From NCBI RefSeq assembly GCF_015351075.1, contig NZ_JADKRS010000004.1, positions 186,001-250,000 on the forward strand: 64,000 nt of DNA, read 5' to 3'. The stretch is from Clavibacter sp. VKM Ac-2873. GTDB lineage: Bacteria; Actinomycetota; Actinomycetes; Actinomycetales; Microbacteriaceae. Below the pieces are notes generated by a model. It saw only the letters and a list, made by a program, of their open reading frames with translations, was not told the DNA's origin and searched no databases. Of the stretch, positions 7,931 through 16,626 are shown piece after piece. The position numbers were made by a program, and so were the translations under genes. How positions within the stretch are numbered: the stretch's first letter is position 1; each line of letters opens with the position of its first letter.

Positions 7931-10072
7931 ATGCCCGACACCCGCACCCCCTTCTCCGAGCTCGACGACCTCATCGCCATCCCGCGCCTCGGCGGCCTCG
8001 TGCTCTCGCCCGACGGAGGCCGCGCGGTGCTCACCGTCACGACCCTCGACGCCGCGCGGACCGGCTACCGCCACGCCCTCTGGGTCGTCCCCGCGACGGG
8101 CGGCGGCGTGCCGCGGCGCCTCACCCGCTCGGCGAGGAGCGAGGCCGGCGCGGCGTTCACCGCGACCGGCGACCTGCTGTTCGTCTCCTCCCGGCCCGAC
8201 GCCGACGACGCCGACGAGAAGGACGCCGCGCAGCTGTGGATCCTGCCGGCCGCCGGCGGCGAGGCCCGCGCGCTGACGCGCCTGGCCGGCGGCGTGGACG
8301 GCATCGCGGCCGTCGCGCGCGACGCCGCCACGGTGATCCTGCGGGCGCCGCTGCTGCCCGGATCCACCTCGCTCGAGGCCGACGCCGTGGCGCGGAAGGC
8401 CCGCGCCGACCTCCAGGTGAACGCGATCCTGCACGAGAGCTACCCCGTGCGCTACTGGGACCACGACCTCGGCCCCGACGAGCCGCACCTGTTCGCGCTC
8501 GACCTCGCCGACGCGCTCGTGGAGGAGCCCGCGCGGCCCACGACGGCCGACTCCGCGACCGCGCTCGCCGCCGAGGCCGCGACCGAGGACGGCGGATCCG
8601 CGGCCGCCGCGCCCGGTGCCACCGCGCAGCCGTACCCGACCTCCCTGCCGCGCCCGCGCGACCTCACCCCTCGTCCCGGCCGCACGCTCGAGCACGCGTC
8701 CGCCGCGCTCGCGCCGGACGGCCGCACCCTCGTCGTCGCGGTGGGCGTGAAGGAGCGTCGCGGCTTCCGGCAGGCGCTCGTGTCGATCGACGTCGCGACC
8801 GGGGAGCGCACCACGCTCCTCGACCTGCCCGGCGTCGACCTCGAGATGCCCGCCATCAGCCCGGACGGCGCGCTCGTCGCCTACGTCCGCACCGACCGCG
8901 CGACGCCCGCCGCGCCCACGCAGCAGGAGCTCTGGGTGTCGGCGCTCGACGGATCCGACGCCCGTCGCGTCGCCGCGGGCTGGGACCGCTGGCCGTCGTC
9001 GCTCCGCTTCGACGCGGACTCGCAGGCGCTCGTCGTCACCGCCGACCAGGACGGTCGTGGACCGGTCTTCCGCATCGGTCTCGACGACTCCGTCACCCAG
9101 CTCACGACCGACGACCACTCCTACACGGACGTGCAGGTCGACCCCGAGACCGGCGACGTGCTCGCCCTCCGCTCCTCGTGGATGGCGCCCGCGCACCCCG
9201 TGCGCGTCTCGGCGGCCGACGGATCCGTGGCCGAGCTGGTCACGCCCGCGCCCGTCCCCGCGACGACCGGCACCATGACGGAGGTCGAGACGACGGCCGC
9301 CGACGGCGCGCGCGTGCGCGGCTGGCTGCTGCTGCCGGAGGGCGCGTCGGCCGAGGCGCCCGCACCGCTGCTGCTGTGGATCCACGGCGGCCCGCTCAAC
9401 AGCTGGAACGCGTGGAGCTGGCGCTGGACCCCGCAGGTGATGGTGGCGCGCGGCTACGCGGTGCTGCTGCCGGATCCCGCGCTGAGCACCGGCTACGGCC
9501 TCGACTTCATCGCCCGCGGCTGGGACGCGTGGGGCGAGGCGCCCTTCACCGACCTCATGTCGATCACCGACGCCGTCGAGGCGCGCGACGACGTCGACGA
9601 GACGCGCACGGCCGCGATGGGCGGCTCGTTCGGCGGCTACATGGCCAACTGGGTCGCGGGCCACACCGACCGCTTCCGCGCGATCGTCAGCCACGCGAGC
9701 CTGTGGGCGCTCGACCAGTTCGGGCCCACGACCGACTCGTCGCAGTACTGGCAGAGCATCTTCTCCGCCGAGGGGCTCGACCGGAACTCGCCGCACCACT
9801 CCGTGCGCGACATCGTGACGCCCATGCTGGTGATCCACGGCGACCGCGACTACCGCGTGCCCATCGGCGAGAGCCTGCGCCTCTGGTCGGAGCTCGCGGA
9901 GCACCACGCGGCCGACGACGGCACCACGCCGCACAAGCTCCTGGTCTTCCCGGACGAGAACCACTGGATCCTGAAGCCGCAGCAGTCGGTGGTCTGGTAC
10001 CGGACGGTGCTCGCCTTCCTCGACCAGCACGTGCACGGGGAGGACTGGGTCCGTCCCGAGGCGCTCGGCTAG
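7931..10072 (+). CDS. S9 family peptidase (dipeptidyl/acylaminoacyl-peptidase type)
   Basis: A 713-residue serine peptidase of the prolyl oligopeptidase clan, expected to cut short peptides in the cytoplasm since no signal peptide is seen. The N-terminal 430 residues are the beta-propeller with repeated W-V and D-G-S segments and a 40-residue Ala/Thr-rich insert near 205-245. The catalytic domain follows: the oxyanion segment W-I-H-G-G-P, the nucleophile Ser566 in G-G-S-F-G-G-Y-M, Asp near 638 in H-G-D-R-D-Y-R-V-P, and His678 in E-N-H-W-I-L. It diverges from tetR and is probably repressed by it. Confidence 0.9.
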   Translation: MPDTRTPFSELDDLIAIPRLGGLVLSPDGGRAVLTVTTLDAARTGYRHALWVVPATGGGVPRRLTRSARSEAGAAFTATGDLLFVSSRPDADDADEKDAAQLWILPAAGGEARALTRLAGGVDGIAAVARDAATVILRAPLLPGSTSLEADAVARKARADLQVNAILHESYPVRYWDHDLGPDEPHLFALDLADALVEEPARPTTADSATALAAEAATEDGGSAAAAPGATAQPYPTSLPRPRDLTPRPGRTLEHASAALAPDGRTLVVAVGVKERRGFRQALVSIDVATGERTTLLDLPGVDLEMPAISPDGALVAYVRTDRATPAAPTQQELWVSALDGSDARRVAAGWDRWPSSLRFDADSQALVVTADQDGRGPVFRIGLDDSVTQLTTDDHSYTDVQVDPETGDVLALRSSWMAPAHPVRVSAADGSVAELVTPAPVPATTGTMTEVETTAADGARVRGWLLLPEGASAEAPAPLLLWIHGGPLNSWNAWSWRWTPQVMVARGYAVLLPDPALSTGYGLDFIARGWDAWGEAPFTDLMSITDAVEARDDVDETRTAAMGGSFGGYMANWVAGHTDRFRAIVSHASLWALDQFGPTTDSSQYWQSIFSAEGLDRNSPHHSVRDIVTPMLVIHGDRDYRVPIGESLRLWSELAEHHAADDGTTPHKLLVFPDENHWILKPQQSVVWYRTVLAFLDQHVHGEDWVRPEALG

Positions 10073-10992
10073 CGGCGGCGTCGGCGTCCGGCCGTGACGT
10101 CGATCGCCACGGCGTCGAGCGAGCGGCGGAGCCAACGGGAGGCGGGATCCGCGTCCGCGCGGCGGTGCCAGCGCTGGTCCACCTGCACCTCGGGCAGGTC
10201 GAGCGGCAGCCGGTGCGCCCGGAGCGGGACGCCGCCCTCGATGAGGCGCTCGGTCATGAGCTCCGGGAGCAGGCAGATGGATCCGCTGCCCACGACCATG
10301 AGGGCCGCCACCGCGTAGGTGGGCGCGACCGCGACCACGCGGCGCGTCCGCCCCGTGGCCTCCAGCGCGTCGTCGACCGGCCCGCGCGCGCGGCCCCGCC
10401 GTGACGCCGAGACGTGCGGGTGGGACGCGAGGTCGTCGAGCGTGAGCCGCGCCTTCCGGCCGAGGGCCGCGCGCGCGCCCACGACGGCGACGAAGCGGTC
10501 GGTGAGGAGCGGCGCGGCGAGCACGTCGGGCGGCGAGGCCACGCGGATCCCCACGTCGAGGTCGAGCGTCCCGTCGCGGAGGCCCCCGGCGTCCTTCGAC
10601 TCCTGCGGCACGAAGCGGAGCAGCACGCCAGGCGCCTCCGCGACGACGCGTTCCGACAGGGCCGGCGCGAGCACGGGGATCAGCGACTCGTTCATGCGGA
10701 TGGTGAAGGCCCGGTTCCAGGTGGACGGGTCGTCCTCCCCGGCGCGGGTGAGGCCGTCCGCCTCGTCCAGCAGGGCGCGGACAGACGCGGCGACGCGCAG
10801 AGCGAACGGCGTGGGAACCATGCCGCGGCCGGCGCGGACGAGGATCTCGTCGCCCATGCTCACGCGGAGGCGGCCGAGCGCGCGGCTGGCGGCGGGCGGG
10901 GAGAGGCCGAGGCGGGCCGCGGCCTCCGTGACGCTGCTCGTCGCGACCAGGGCGTCGAGCACGCGCAGCAGGTTCAGGTCGAGCTGTGCCAT
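10069..10992 (-). CDS. LysR family transcriptional regulator
   Basis: A 307-residue protein with an N-terminal winged helix (residues 3-62, with T-E-A-A-A-R-L-G-L-S-P-P-A-A-S-R-A-L-G-R-L) and a periplasmic-binding-protein-like effector domain. The C-terminus ends in a run of Arg. An ATG at 10992 follows a GGAGG site. It diverges from the quinone oxidoreductase gene at 11134, the usual LysR arrangement, and the gap holds T-N11-A boxes (see 11004-11040). Its stop shares a CTAG with the S9 peptidase stop. Confidence 0.9.
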   Translation of the reverse strand: MAQLDLNLLRVLDALVATSSVTEAAARLGLSPPAASRALGRLRVSMGDEILVRAGRGMVPTPFALRVAASVRALLDEADGLTRAGEDDPSTWNRAFTIRMNESLIPVLAPALSERVVAEAPGVLLRFVPQESKDAGGLRDGTLDLDVGIRVASPPDVLAAPLLTDRFVAVVGARAALGRKARLTLDDLASHPHVSASRRGRARGPVDDALEATGRTRRVVAVAPTYAVAALMVVGSGSICLLPELMTERLIEGGVPLRAHRLPLDLPEVQVDQRWHRRADADPASRWLRRSLDAVAIDVTAGRRRRR

Positions 10993-11003
10993 GCGTCCTC
11001 CAG

Positions 11004-11040
11004 TTGCATCAAGTGCAATGCATGCTTACCACGATTGCAC
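11004..11040. promoter_or_regulatory. Probable LysR-type binding sites
   Basis: TTGCA-TCAAG-TGCAA (11004-11018) is a perfect inverted repeat with the T-N11-A form of LysR boxes. A third half-site, ATTGCAC at 11034-11040, forms a second inverted repeat with GTGCAAT at 11013-11019. Two overlapping dyads match the recognition plus activation site layout of LysR regulators. Confidence 0.65.
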
Positions 11041-11133
11041 TGGACGCATGGGAGGTGCGGGCCGAGACTGGCCGAGGCGCATGGCGCATCCATCCGGATG
11101 CGATGGAGGCGCCGCCCACGAGAAGGAGCACCC

Positions 11134-12096
11134 GTGTCCCGAGCCATCCGCCCCCGCCAGCACGGAGGACCCGAGGTCCTCACCGTCGTCGACGTCCCCA
11201 CACCCCGAGCGGGAGCCGGCGAGGTCGTCGTCCGCGTCCGCGCGGCGGGCGTCAACCCCATCGACTGGAAGCTCTACGGCGGTGCCTTCCACGACGTCGA
11301 CGACGATCAGCGCGCGGAGGCCGGCATGACGGAGGCGCTGCCGACCCTCGGCCTCGAGTGCTCCGGCGTGGTCGTCGAGATCGGCGCGGACGTGCGCGAC
11401 GTGGTCGTCGGCGAGGAGGTCGTCGTCTACCCGGTCACCGCCGCGTACGCCGATCACGTGGTCGCGCCGCCGTCCTCGCTCATCCCGCGACCGGCCGCGC
11501 TCGGCGAGGAGGAGGCCGCTGGCCTGATGCTCGCCGGCACCACCGCGGCGCACGCGCTGCACGCCGTCGGCGCGGGGGCGGGCGACACCGTCCTCGTCCA
11601 CGGCGGATCCGGCGGCGTGGGGCTCATGGCCGTGCAGCTCGCGGGCATCGCCGGCGCCACGGTCGTCGCCACTGCGTCGGACCGCAACCACGAGGTGCTC
11701 CGCGGCCTCGGCGCGATCCCGGTCGCCCACGGCCCGGGGCTCGCCGACCGGATCCGCGCGGCGGCGCCGCGGGGGATCGACGCGGCCGTCGACACGGTCG
11801 GCACGGACGAGGCGCTCGACGTGTCGGTCGAGCTCGTCGCGGACCGCGGGCGGATCGCCTCCATCACGGGATCCGACCGGAGGGCGGATGCGGGCATCCG
11901 CCTCCTCGGCTACGGCCCCGGGCAGGACGCGGGCACGGAGTACCGCGCGTCGGTGCGGCAGACGCTGGCCGACCATGCGGGTGCGGGGCGCCTCCGGGTG
12001 CGGATCGCGGGGACCTTCGCCCTCGCCGACGCCGCGGACGCGCACCGCTTCGCGCGCCGGAGCCACGCGCCCGGCAAGGTCGTGCTGGTGCCCTAG
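11134..12096 (+). CDS. NADP-dependent quinone oxidoreductase-type MDR enzyme
   Basis: A 320-residue zinc-free medium-chain reductase of the QOR class. Signs are the A-A-G-V-N-P-I-D-W-K-L-Y start of the catalytic domain, the cofactor loop H-G-G-S-G-G-V-G-L-M-A-V-Q-L-A, and the lack of the structural-zinc cysteines. It should reduce quinones or enones with NADPH in the cytoplasm. The GTG start follows a strong AGAAGGAG site. It is divergent from the LysR gene and is its probable target. Confidence 0.87.
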   Translation: MSRAIRPRQHGGPEVLTVVDVPTPRAGAGEVVVRVRAAGVNPIDWKLYGGAFHDVDDDQRAEAGMTEALPTLGLECSGVVVEIGADVRDVVVGEEVVVYPVTAAYADHVVAPPSSLIPRPAALGEEEAAGLMLAGTTAAHALHAVGAGAGDTVLVHGGSGGVGLMAVQLAGIAGATVVATASDRNHEVLRGLGAIPVAHGPGLADRIRAAAPRGIDAAVDTVGTDEALDVSVELVADRGRIASITGSDRRADAGIRLLGYGPGQDAGTEYRASVRQTLADHAGAGRLRVRIAGTFALADAADAHRFARRSHAPGKVVLVP

Positions 12097-12818
12097 GCCT
12101 CGTCGCGGTAGAGCACCCGGCGCTCGCCGGCACGCACGGCCGCGGCGAGGCGGTTGCCGGCGGGCGGGAGCGGGCAGTTCATCCAGTCGGAGAAGCCGCA
12201 CGGCGGGACGACGGCGCGCGTGAAGTCGAGCGTCACGGGCCCGTCGCCGTCGGGGCGCGGGAGGAAGAGGAAGCGGCTGGGCGCGTAGCTCTCGCGGCCG
12301 GTGGTCGCATCCGCGAAGACGAGCTGGAGGCGGTCGCCGTCGGCGAACGCGCTGAGGCGCACCTCGCGCCCCTCGATCTCCACCACGATGTCGCCGGGCA
12401 CCGGCAGCTCGCGCGTGCGGCCGGCGTCGGCGATGTGCTCGAACGGGATCACGCGGTCGTCGTCGACGCGCTCGAAGCGGCCCTCGAGGATCCACTCGGG
12501 CGCGTACGGGTAGACCTCGATGTCCTCGAACGCCTGGTTCTTCGGCGACGCCGCGTCCCACAGCCGGTAGCCGTGCTCGGGCTCGCCGGTGTCGAGCGAG
12601 GTGCGCTCGATGCGGGTGAGCTGCACGGTGTCGGGCTGGCCGTCGAGCGCCTCGAGGTCGCTGACCTCGCGGCCGGGCTCGAGCCAGGTCGTCTGGATGA
12701 GCGCGAGGCTGCCGAACGGGCTCGTCACGGCGGCGAGGCGGGCGCGGTGCCAGGCGTCGTACGCGGCGAGGTCGTCGGATGCGGCGGGGCGGGCGGGGGT
12801 CTCTCGCGTGTCGGTCAC
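12093..12818 (-). CDS. DUF1684 domain-containing protein
   Basis: A 241-residue cytoplasmic protein of the DUF1684 family. Visible family marks are the early W-H-x-x-R segment, P-Y-A-P-E-W-I-L-E-G-R-F in the middle, the R-F-L-F-L-P-R-P strand, and the conserved ending P-P-C-G-F-S-D-W-M-N-C-P-L-P-P-x-G-N-R-L. The biochemical role of the family is not established. The start is a GTG at 12818. The stop overlaps that of the upstream convergent oxidoreductase within one CTAG, and a divergent gap separates it from the pyruvate oxidase gene. Confidence 0.8.
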   Translation of the reverse strand: MTDTRETPARPAASDDLAAYDAWHRARLAAVTSPFGSLALIQTTWLEPGREVSDLEALDGQPDTVQLTRIERTSLDTGEPEHGYRLWDAASPKNQAFEDIEVYPYAPEWILEGRFERVDDDRVIPFEHIADAGRTRELPVPGDIVVEIEGREVRLSAFADGDRLQLVFADATTGRESYAPSRFLFLPRPDGDGPVTLDFTRAVVPPCGFSDWMNCPLPPAGNRLAAAVRAGERRVLYRDEA

Positions 12819-12933
12819 CCCGGGTCAACGTGCGGGACGTCCGGCGGCATTCCCGACGGGCGCCGGGGCCGCCGCGGAGGTCGCGCGGAGGCACCGGGTA
12901 TTGACTGGATCCACCGACGGAAAGGACGCACCC

Positions 12934-14688
12934 ATGGCACGCACGGTCGCCGACCAGCTCATCGCCCAGCTCATCGAGGCGGGGGTGAGCCGCATCTACG
13001 GGGTCGTCGGCGACAGCCTCAACCCGGTCGTCGACGCGGTGCGGCGCACGGGCGGGAGCCGCAAGGGCGGCATCGACTGGATCCACGTGCGCCACGAGGA
13101 GGCGGGCGCGTTCGCCGCCTCCGCCGAGGCGCAGCTGACCGGGAGGCTCGCCGTGTGCGCCGGATCCTGCGGCCCCGGCCACCTCCACCTCATCAACGGC
13201 CTGTACGACGCGCACCGCTCGGGCGCGCCCGTGCTCGCGATCGCCAGCCACATCACGACGAACCAGATCGGCTCCGGCTACTTCCAGGAGACGCACCCCG
13301 ACCGCCTCTTCGTCGAGTGCTCGCACTACACGGAGATGATCTCGACCGCCGTCCAGGCGCCGCGCGTCGTCGACCAGGCGATGCGGCACTCCCTCGCGCT
13401 CGGCGGCGTCAGCGTCATCACGCTGCCGGGCGACGTCGCGGAGTTCCCCGCCGAGGGGGCGGCCCCCGCGTTCTCGCTGCCGCGGCGTCCCGCGGTCGTG
13501 CCGGCGGAGGAGGACGTGCGCGCGCTCGCCGCCGCCATCGACGAGGCGCGGACCGTCGCGATCTTCGCGGGGCGGGGAGCGGGATCCGCGCACGCCGAGC
13601 TCCTGGAGCTCGCCGACAAGATCGCCGCGCCGGTGGGCCACTCGCTGCGCGGCAAGGACGTGATCCAGCAGGACAACCCGTTCGACGTCGGCATGACGGG
13701 CCTCATCGGCTACGGCGCCGCGGCCGCCGGCATCTCGGGCGCCGACCTGCTGATCCTCATCGGCACCGACTTCCCCTACGACCAGTTCCTGCCCGGCAAG
13801 GACGTGCGGACGGCGCAGATCGACGTCGCGCCCGAGCGCCTCGGCCGCCGCACCGACGTCGACATCGCGATCCACGGCGACGCGCTCTCCACGATCCGCG
13901 CGGTGCTGCCGCTCGTCGAGCGGAAGACGAATCGGAAGTTCCTGGAGAAGCTGCTCGCGGAGCAGGAGAAGAAGGTCGAGCAGGTCGTCGGCGCGTACAC
14001 GACGAAGGCGGAGGAGCTGCGGCCCATCCACCCGGAGTACGCGGCCAGCATCCTCGACGAGGTCGCGGGCGACGACACCGTGTTCACGGCCGACACCGGC
14101 ATGTGCAACGTGTGGAGCGCGCGCTACCTCACCCCCAACGGGCGGCGGCGGATGATCGGCTCGCTCGTGCACGGGTCCATGGCGAACGCGCTCCCGATGG
14201 CCATCGGCGCGCAGGTCGCGTACCCGGAGCGGCAGGTCGTTTCGGTCTCGGGCGACGGCGGCCTGGCGATGCTCATGGGCGAGCTCGTGACGGTCGCGGC
14301 GTACGACCTGCCCGTGAAGGTGGTCGTGTTCAACAACTCGACGCTCGGGCTCGTGAAGGTCGAGATGCTGGTCGACGGGATCCCCGACTTCGGGGTGGAC
14401 GTGCCCATGGTCGACTACGCCGCGGTCGCCGCCGCCCTGGGGATCCACTCCCAGCGCGTCGAGGACCCGGCCGACATCCGCGGCGCGCTGGAGGCCGCGT
14501 TCGCGCACGACGGTCCCGCGCTCGTGGACCTCGTGACCGACCCGATGGCGCTCTCGATCCCGCCGGAGATCACGGCCGCGCAGGTGAAGGGCTTCGCGCT
14601 CTCGATGTCGAAGATCGTGATGAACGGCGGCGTCGGCGAAGCCGTGAAGCTCGCCCGCTCGAACCTGCGGAACATCCCGCGGCCGTGA
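12934..14688 (+). CDS. poxB: Thiamine-diphosphate-dependent pyruvate oxidase/dehydrogenase
   Basis: A 584-residue enzyme of the PoxB type. It would decarboxylate pyruvate to acetate with electrons passed through FAD to quinone. The three expected domains are present: the pyrimidine domain with catalytic Glu in R-H-E-E-A-G-A-F; the FAD/central domain starting near 185; and the PP domain with the ThDP/Mg motif G-D-G-G-L-A ... N-N-S-T-L-G-L. An AAAGGA site precedes the ATG. The C-terminus has no obvious amphipathic membrane helix like that of E. coli PoxB, so acetolactate synthase-like or other activity cannot be excluded. An ABM gene follows 59 bases downstream. Confidence 0.85.
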   Translation: MARTVADQLIAQLIEAGVSRIYGVVGDSLNPVVDAVRRTGGSRKGGIDWIHVRHEEAGAFAASAEAQLTGRLAVCAGSCGPGHLHLINGLYDAHRSGAPVLAIASHITTNQIGSGYFQETHPDRLFVECSHYTEMISTAVQAPRVVDQAMRHSLALGGVSVITLPGDVAEFPAEGAAPAFSLPRRPAVVPAEEDVRALAAAIDEARTVAIFAGRGAGSAHAELLELADKIAAPVGHSLRGKDVIQQDNPFDVGMTGLIGYGAAAAGISGADLLILIGTDFPYDQFLPGKDVRTAQIDVAPERLGRRTDVDIAIHGDALSTIRAVLPLVERKTNRKFLEKLLAEQEKKVEQVVGAYTTKAEELRPIHPEYAASILDEVAGDDTVFTADTGMCNVWSARYLTPNGRRRMIGSLVHGSMANALPMAIGAQVAYPERQVVSVSGDGGLAMLMGELVTVAAYDLPVKVVVFNNSTLGLVKVEMLVDGIPDFGVDVPMVDYAAVAAALGIHSQRVEDPADIRGALEAAFAHDGPALVDLVTDPMALSIPPEITAAQVKGFALSMSKIVMNGGVGEAVKLARSNLRNIPRP

Positions 14689-14747
14689 GCGGTTCCCCTG
14701 ACGTCCCCGCACCCGTCCCATCGCCCGTCCCACCCCGAGGAGATCCC

Positions 14748-15065
14748 ATGTCCCAGCCCGTCGTCGTCACCGCCGTCTTCACGCCCGTGGAGGGCAAGCA
14801 CGATGAGGCGGTCGCCGCCCTCTCGCGCGGCATCGCCGGCGTGCACGAGGAGGAGGGCTGCGAGGTCTACGCGATCCACGACGCGCCCGACGGCACCATC
14901 GTGATGCTCGAGAAGTGGTCGTCCGTCGCGGACCTCGAGGCGCACGGCACGGGCGAGGCCGTCGCCCGCATGGGCGCGTCGCTCGCCGGCCTCATCACCG
15001 GGCCCGCCGTCGTCACGCGGCTCACACCGATCCCGGCCGGCTCGGAGCTGCAGGGCGCGCTCTAG
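14748..15065 (+). CDS. Antibiotic biosynthesis monooxygenase (ABM) domain protein
   Basis: A 105-residue single-domain protein of the dimeric alpha/beta-barrel type. It has the typical V-V-V-T-A-V-F-T-P-V-E-G-K start, G-C-E-V-Y-A-I-H, and E-K-W-S-S-V-A-D-L-E-A-H pattern. Such proteins are cofactor-free quinol monooxygenases or related enzymes acting in the cytoplasm. A GAGGAG site lies six bases before the ATG. It follows poxB closely on the same strand and may share its transcript, which would fit quinone-linked redox chemistry, though that is inference. Confidence 0.8.
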   Translation: MSQPVVVTAVFTPVEGKHDEAVAALSRGIAGVHEEEGCEVYAIHDAPDGTIVMLEKWSSVADLEAHGTGEAVARMGASLAGLITGPAVVTRLTPIPAGSELQGAL

Positions 15066-15080
15066 GGATCCGCGCTCCGC

Positions 15081-16121
15081 TCAGCCGACCTCGACCAGCG
15101 TGATCCCCGCCGAGCGGTCGCCCGACGCGAGCGCCTCGAGCGCGGTCGGGGCCTCGTCGAGGGTGATGCGGTGCTCGATGAGCAGCTCGGGCTTCAGCGC
15201 GCCCGAGGCGACCAGGGCCATCAGCTCGGCGTAGTCGTGCGCGGGCATGCCGTGGCTGCCGTGCAGGCTCAGCTCCTGGCTGATGATGAACGGCACGGGC
15301 ACCGTCGGCTCGCTCGGGAACAGGCCGATCTGGACCTGCCGGCCCGTCGGCGCGAGCGCGAGCAGGCTGATCCGGAGCGTGGACTCGCGGCCGAGCGCCT
15401 CCACCGAGACCTGGACGCCGTCGGGGGAGACCGCGTGGATCGCGTCGAGCACGTCGAGCTCCGAGAGGTCGGACGAGTCGATCGTGTACTCGGCGCCGAG
15501 CTCCGAGGCGCGCGCGAGGGCGGCGGGATCCACGTCGACCGCGATGACCTCCGCGCCGACCGCGACCCCGATCATCACGGCGCTGAGGCCGACGCCGCCG
15601 CAGCCGATGACGAGCAGGCGCTCGCCGCGCTGGATCCGGGCGCGGTGCACGAGCCCCCGGAACGCGGTGGCGAAGCGGCAGCCGAGGAGCGCCGCGGCGC
15701 CGGCGTCGAGGTCGTCGGGCACGGGGATCAGGTTCACGTCGGCGTCGTGCAGCACGACGAGCTCGGCGAAGGATCCCCAGTGCGTGAAGCCGGGCTGCGT
15801 CTGGTCCCGGCACACCTGGCCGTTGCCCGCGCGGCACTCGGCGCAGCGGCCGCACGCGCAGACGAACGGGACGGTCACGCGGTCGCCGACCCGGAAGCGC
15901 GTGACCTCGGGGCCGACCTCGTGGATCCGCCCGACCAGCTCGTGGCCCGGCACCTGCGGGAGCGCGATGCCGTCGTCGTGCCCGAGCCAGCCGTGCGCGT
16001 CGCTGCGGCAGACGCCTGTGGCCTCGACGCGGACGACGACGCCGGCGGGGGACGGCGCGGGATCCGGCAGCTCGCGGACGACGGGCGTCTCGCCGAACCT
16101 CTCGTAGACGACGGCGCGCAT
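15081..16121 (-). CDS. Zinc-dependent alcohol dehydrogenase
   Basis: A 346-residue MDR alcohol dehydrogenase. The catalytic zinc ligands are Cys in G-V-C-R-S-D, His in P-G-H-E-L-V-G, and a later Cys in L-L-G-C-R-F-A; the structural zinc cysteines are in the C-A-C-G-R-C-A-E-C run plus a later Cys. The NAD(P) loop is G-C-G-G-V-G-L-S-A. The substrate is not evident; the protein resembles the broad threonine/alcohol dehydrogenase group. The start ATG at 16121 has a GAGGAG site five bases upstream, which argues against the longer frame. It is convergent with the ABM gene. Confidence 0.88.
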   Translation of the reverse strand: MRAVVYERFGETPVVRELPDPAPSPAGVVVRVEATGVCRSDAHGWLGHDDGIALPQVPGHELVGRIHEVGPEVTRFRVGDRVTVPFVCACGRCAECRAGNGQVCRDQTQPGFTHWGSFAELVVLHDADVNLIPVPDDLDAGAAALLGCRFATAFRGLVHRARIQRGERLLVIGCGGVGLSAVMIGVAVGAEVIAVDVDPAALARASELGAEYTIDSSDLSELDVLDAIHAVSPDGVQVSVEALGRESTLRISLLALAPTGRQVQIGLFPSEPTVPVPFIISQELSLHGSHGMPAHDYAELMALVASGALKPELLIEHRITLDEAPTALEALASGDRSAGITLVEVG

Positions 16122-16251
16122 GGGGGCTCCTCGGGATCGGGGCGGGACGGGCTCGTCCACGCTATCCGAGCGGGGACCTCACCCGGCGCGCGGGGGGACC
16201 GGCGGCCCCGTGCCGTGTCCCGCTCCCGGCGCGCGCTGACAGACTGACGGG

Positions 16252-16626
16252 GTGACCCGCACCCCCGCCGCCCCCGCGTTCACCCGTCCGTCGCTCGCGC
16301 CCGGGCTCCTCGGCGCCATCGTGCTGCTGGCCGGGTTCGCGGTCATCGACGGGGAGTTCTTCACGGTCGTGCGCTTCGCGGTGGCGATCCTCGCGCTCAT
16401 CATGATCGTGTTCTCGGTGCGCGCCCGCAGCTGGTGGAGCGCCGTGCTGCTCGCGGCCGTCGCGGTCATGTGGAACCCCGTCGCCGTGATCCCCGTCGAG
16501 GCCGTCACGTGGCAGTCGCTGCAGTACGTGGCCGCGATCGTGTTCATCGCCGCGGGCATCCTCGTGAAGGTGCCCGCGGAGGCCGCCCCTACGCCGGGCC
16601 GACCCCGAACGCGCGCTCCTCGGTGA
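16252..16626 (+). CDS. Small membrane protein, DUF6804-like
   Basis: A 124-residue protein with four predicted membrane segments in close succession (about residues 18-34, 39-58, 61-78 and 88-106) and a short Pro/Arg-rich tail. The arrangement, with W-x-P-V-A near the third helix, resembles the DUF6804 family of small bacterial membrane proteins; function unknown. The GTG start lies six bases after CAGACT, a near-match to the -10 boxes of other genes here. Its last 38 bases overlap the end of the convergent hydrolase gene. Confidence 0.65.
   Translation: MTRTPAAPAFTRPSLAPGLLGAIVLLAGFAVIDGEFFTVVRFAVAILALIMIVFSVRARSWWSAVLLAAVAVMWNPVAVIPVEAVTWQSLQYVAAIVFIAAGILVKVPAEAAPTPGRPRTRAPR

Noticed and set aside
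11026-14733. Very long minus-strand frame of 1235 codons
   Set aside because: It runs opposite to pyruvate oxidase and the quinone oxidoreductase and is rich in Arg, His and Asp. In DNA this GC-rich such frames stay open by chance. Only the DUF1684 gene in another frame is real on that strand.
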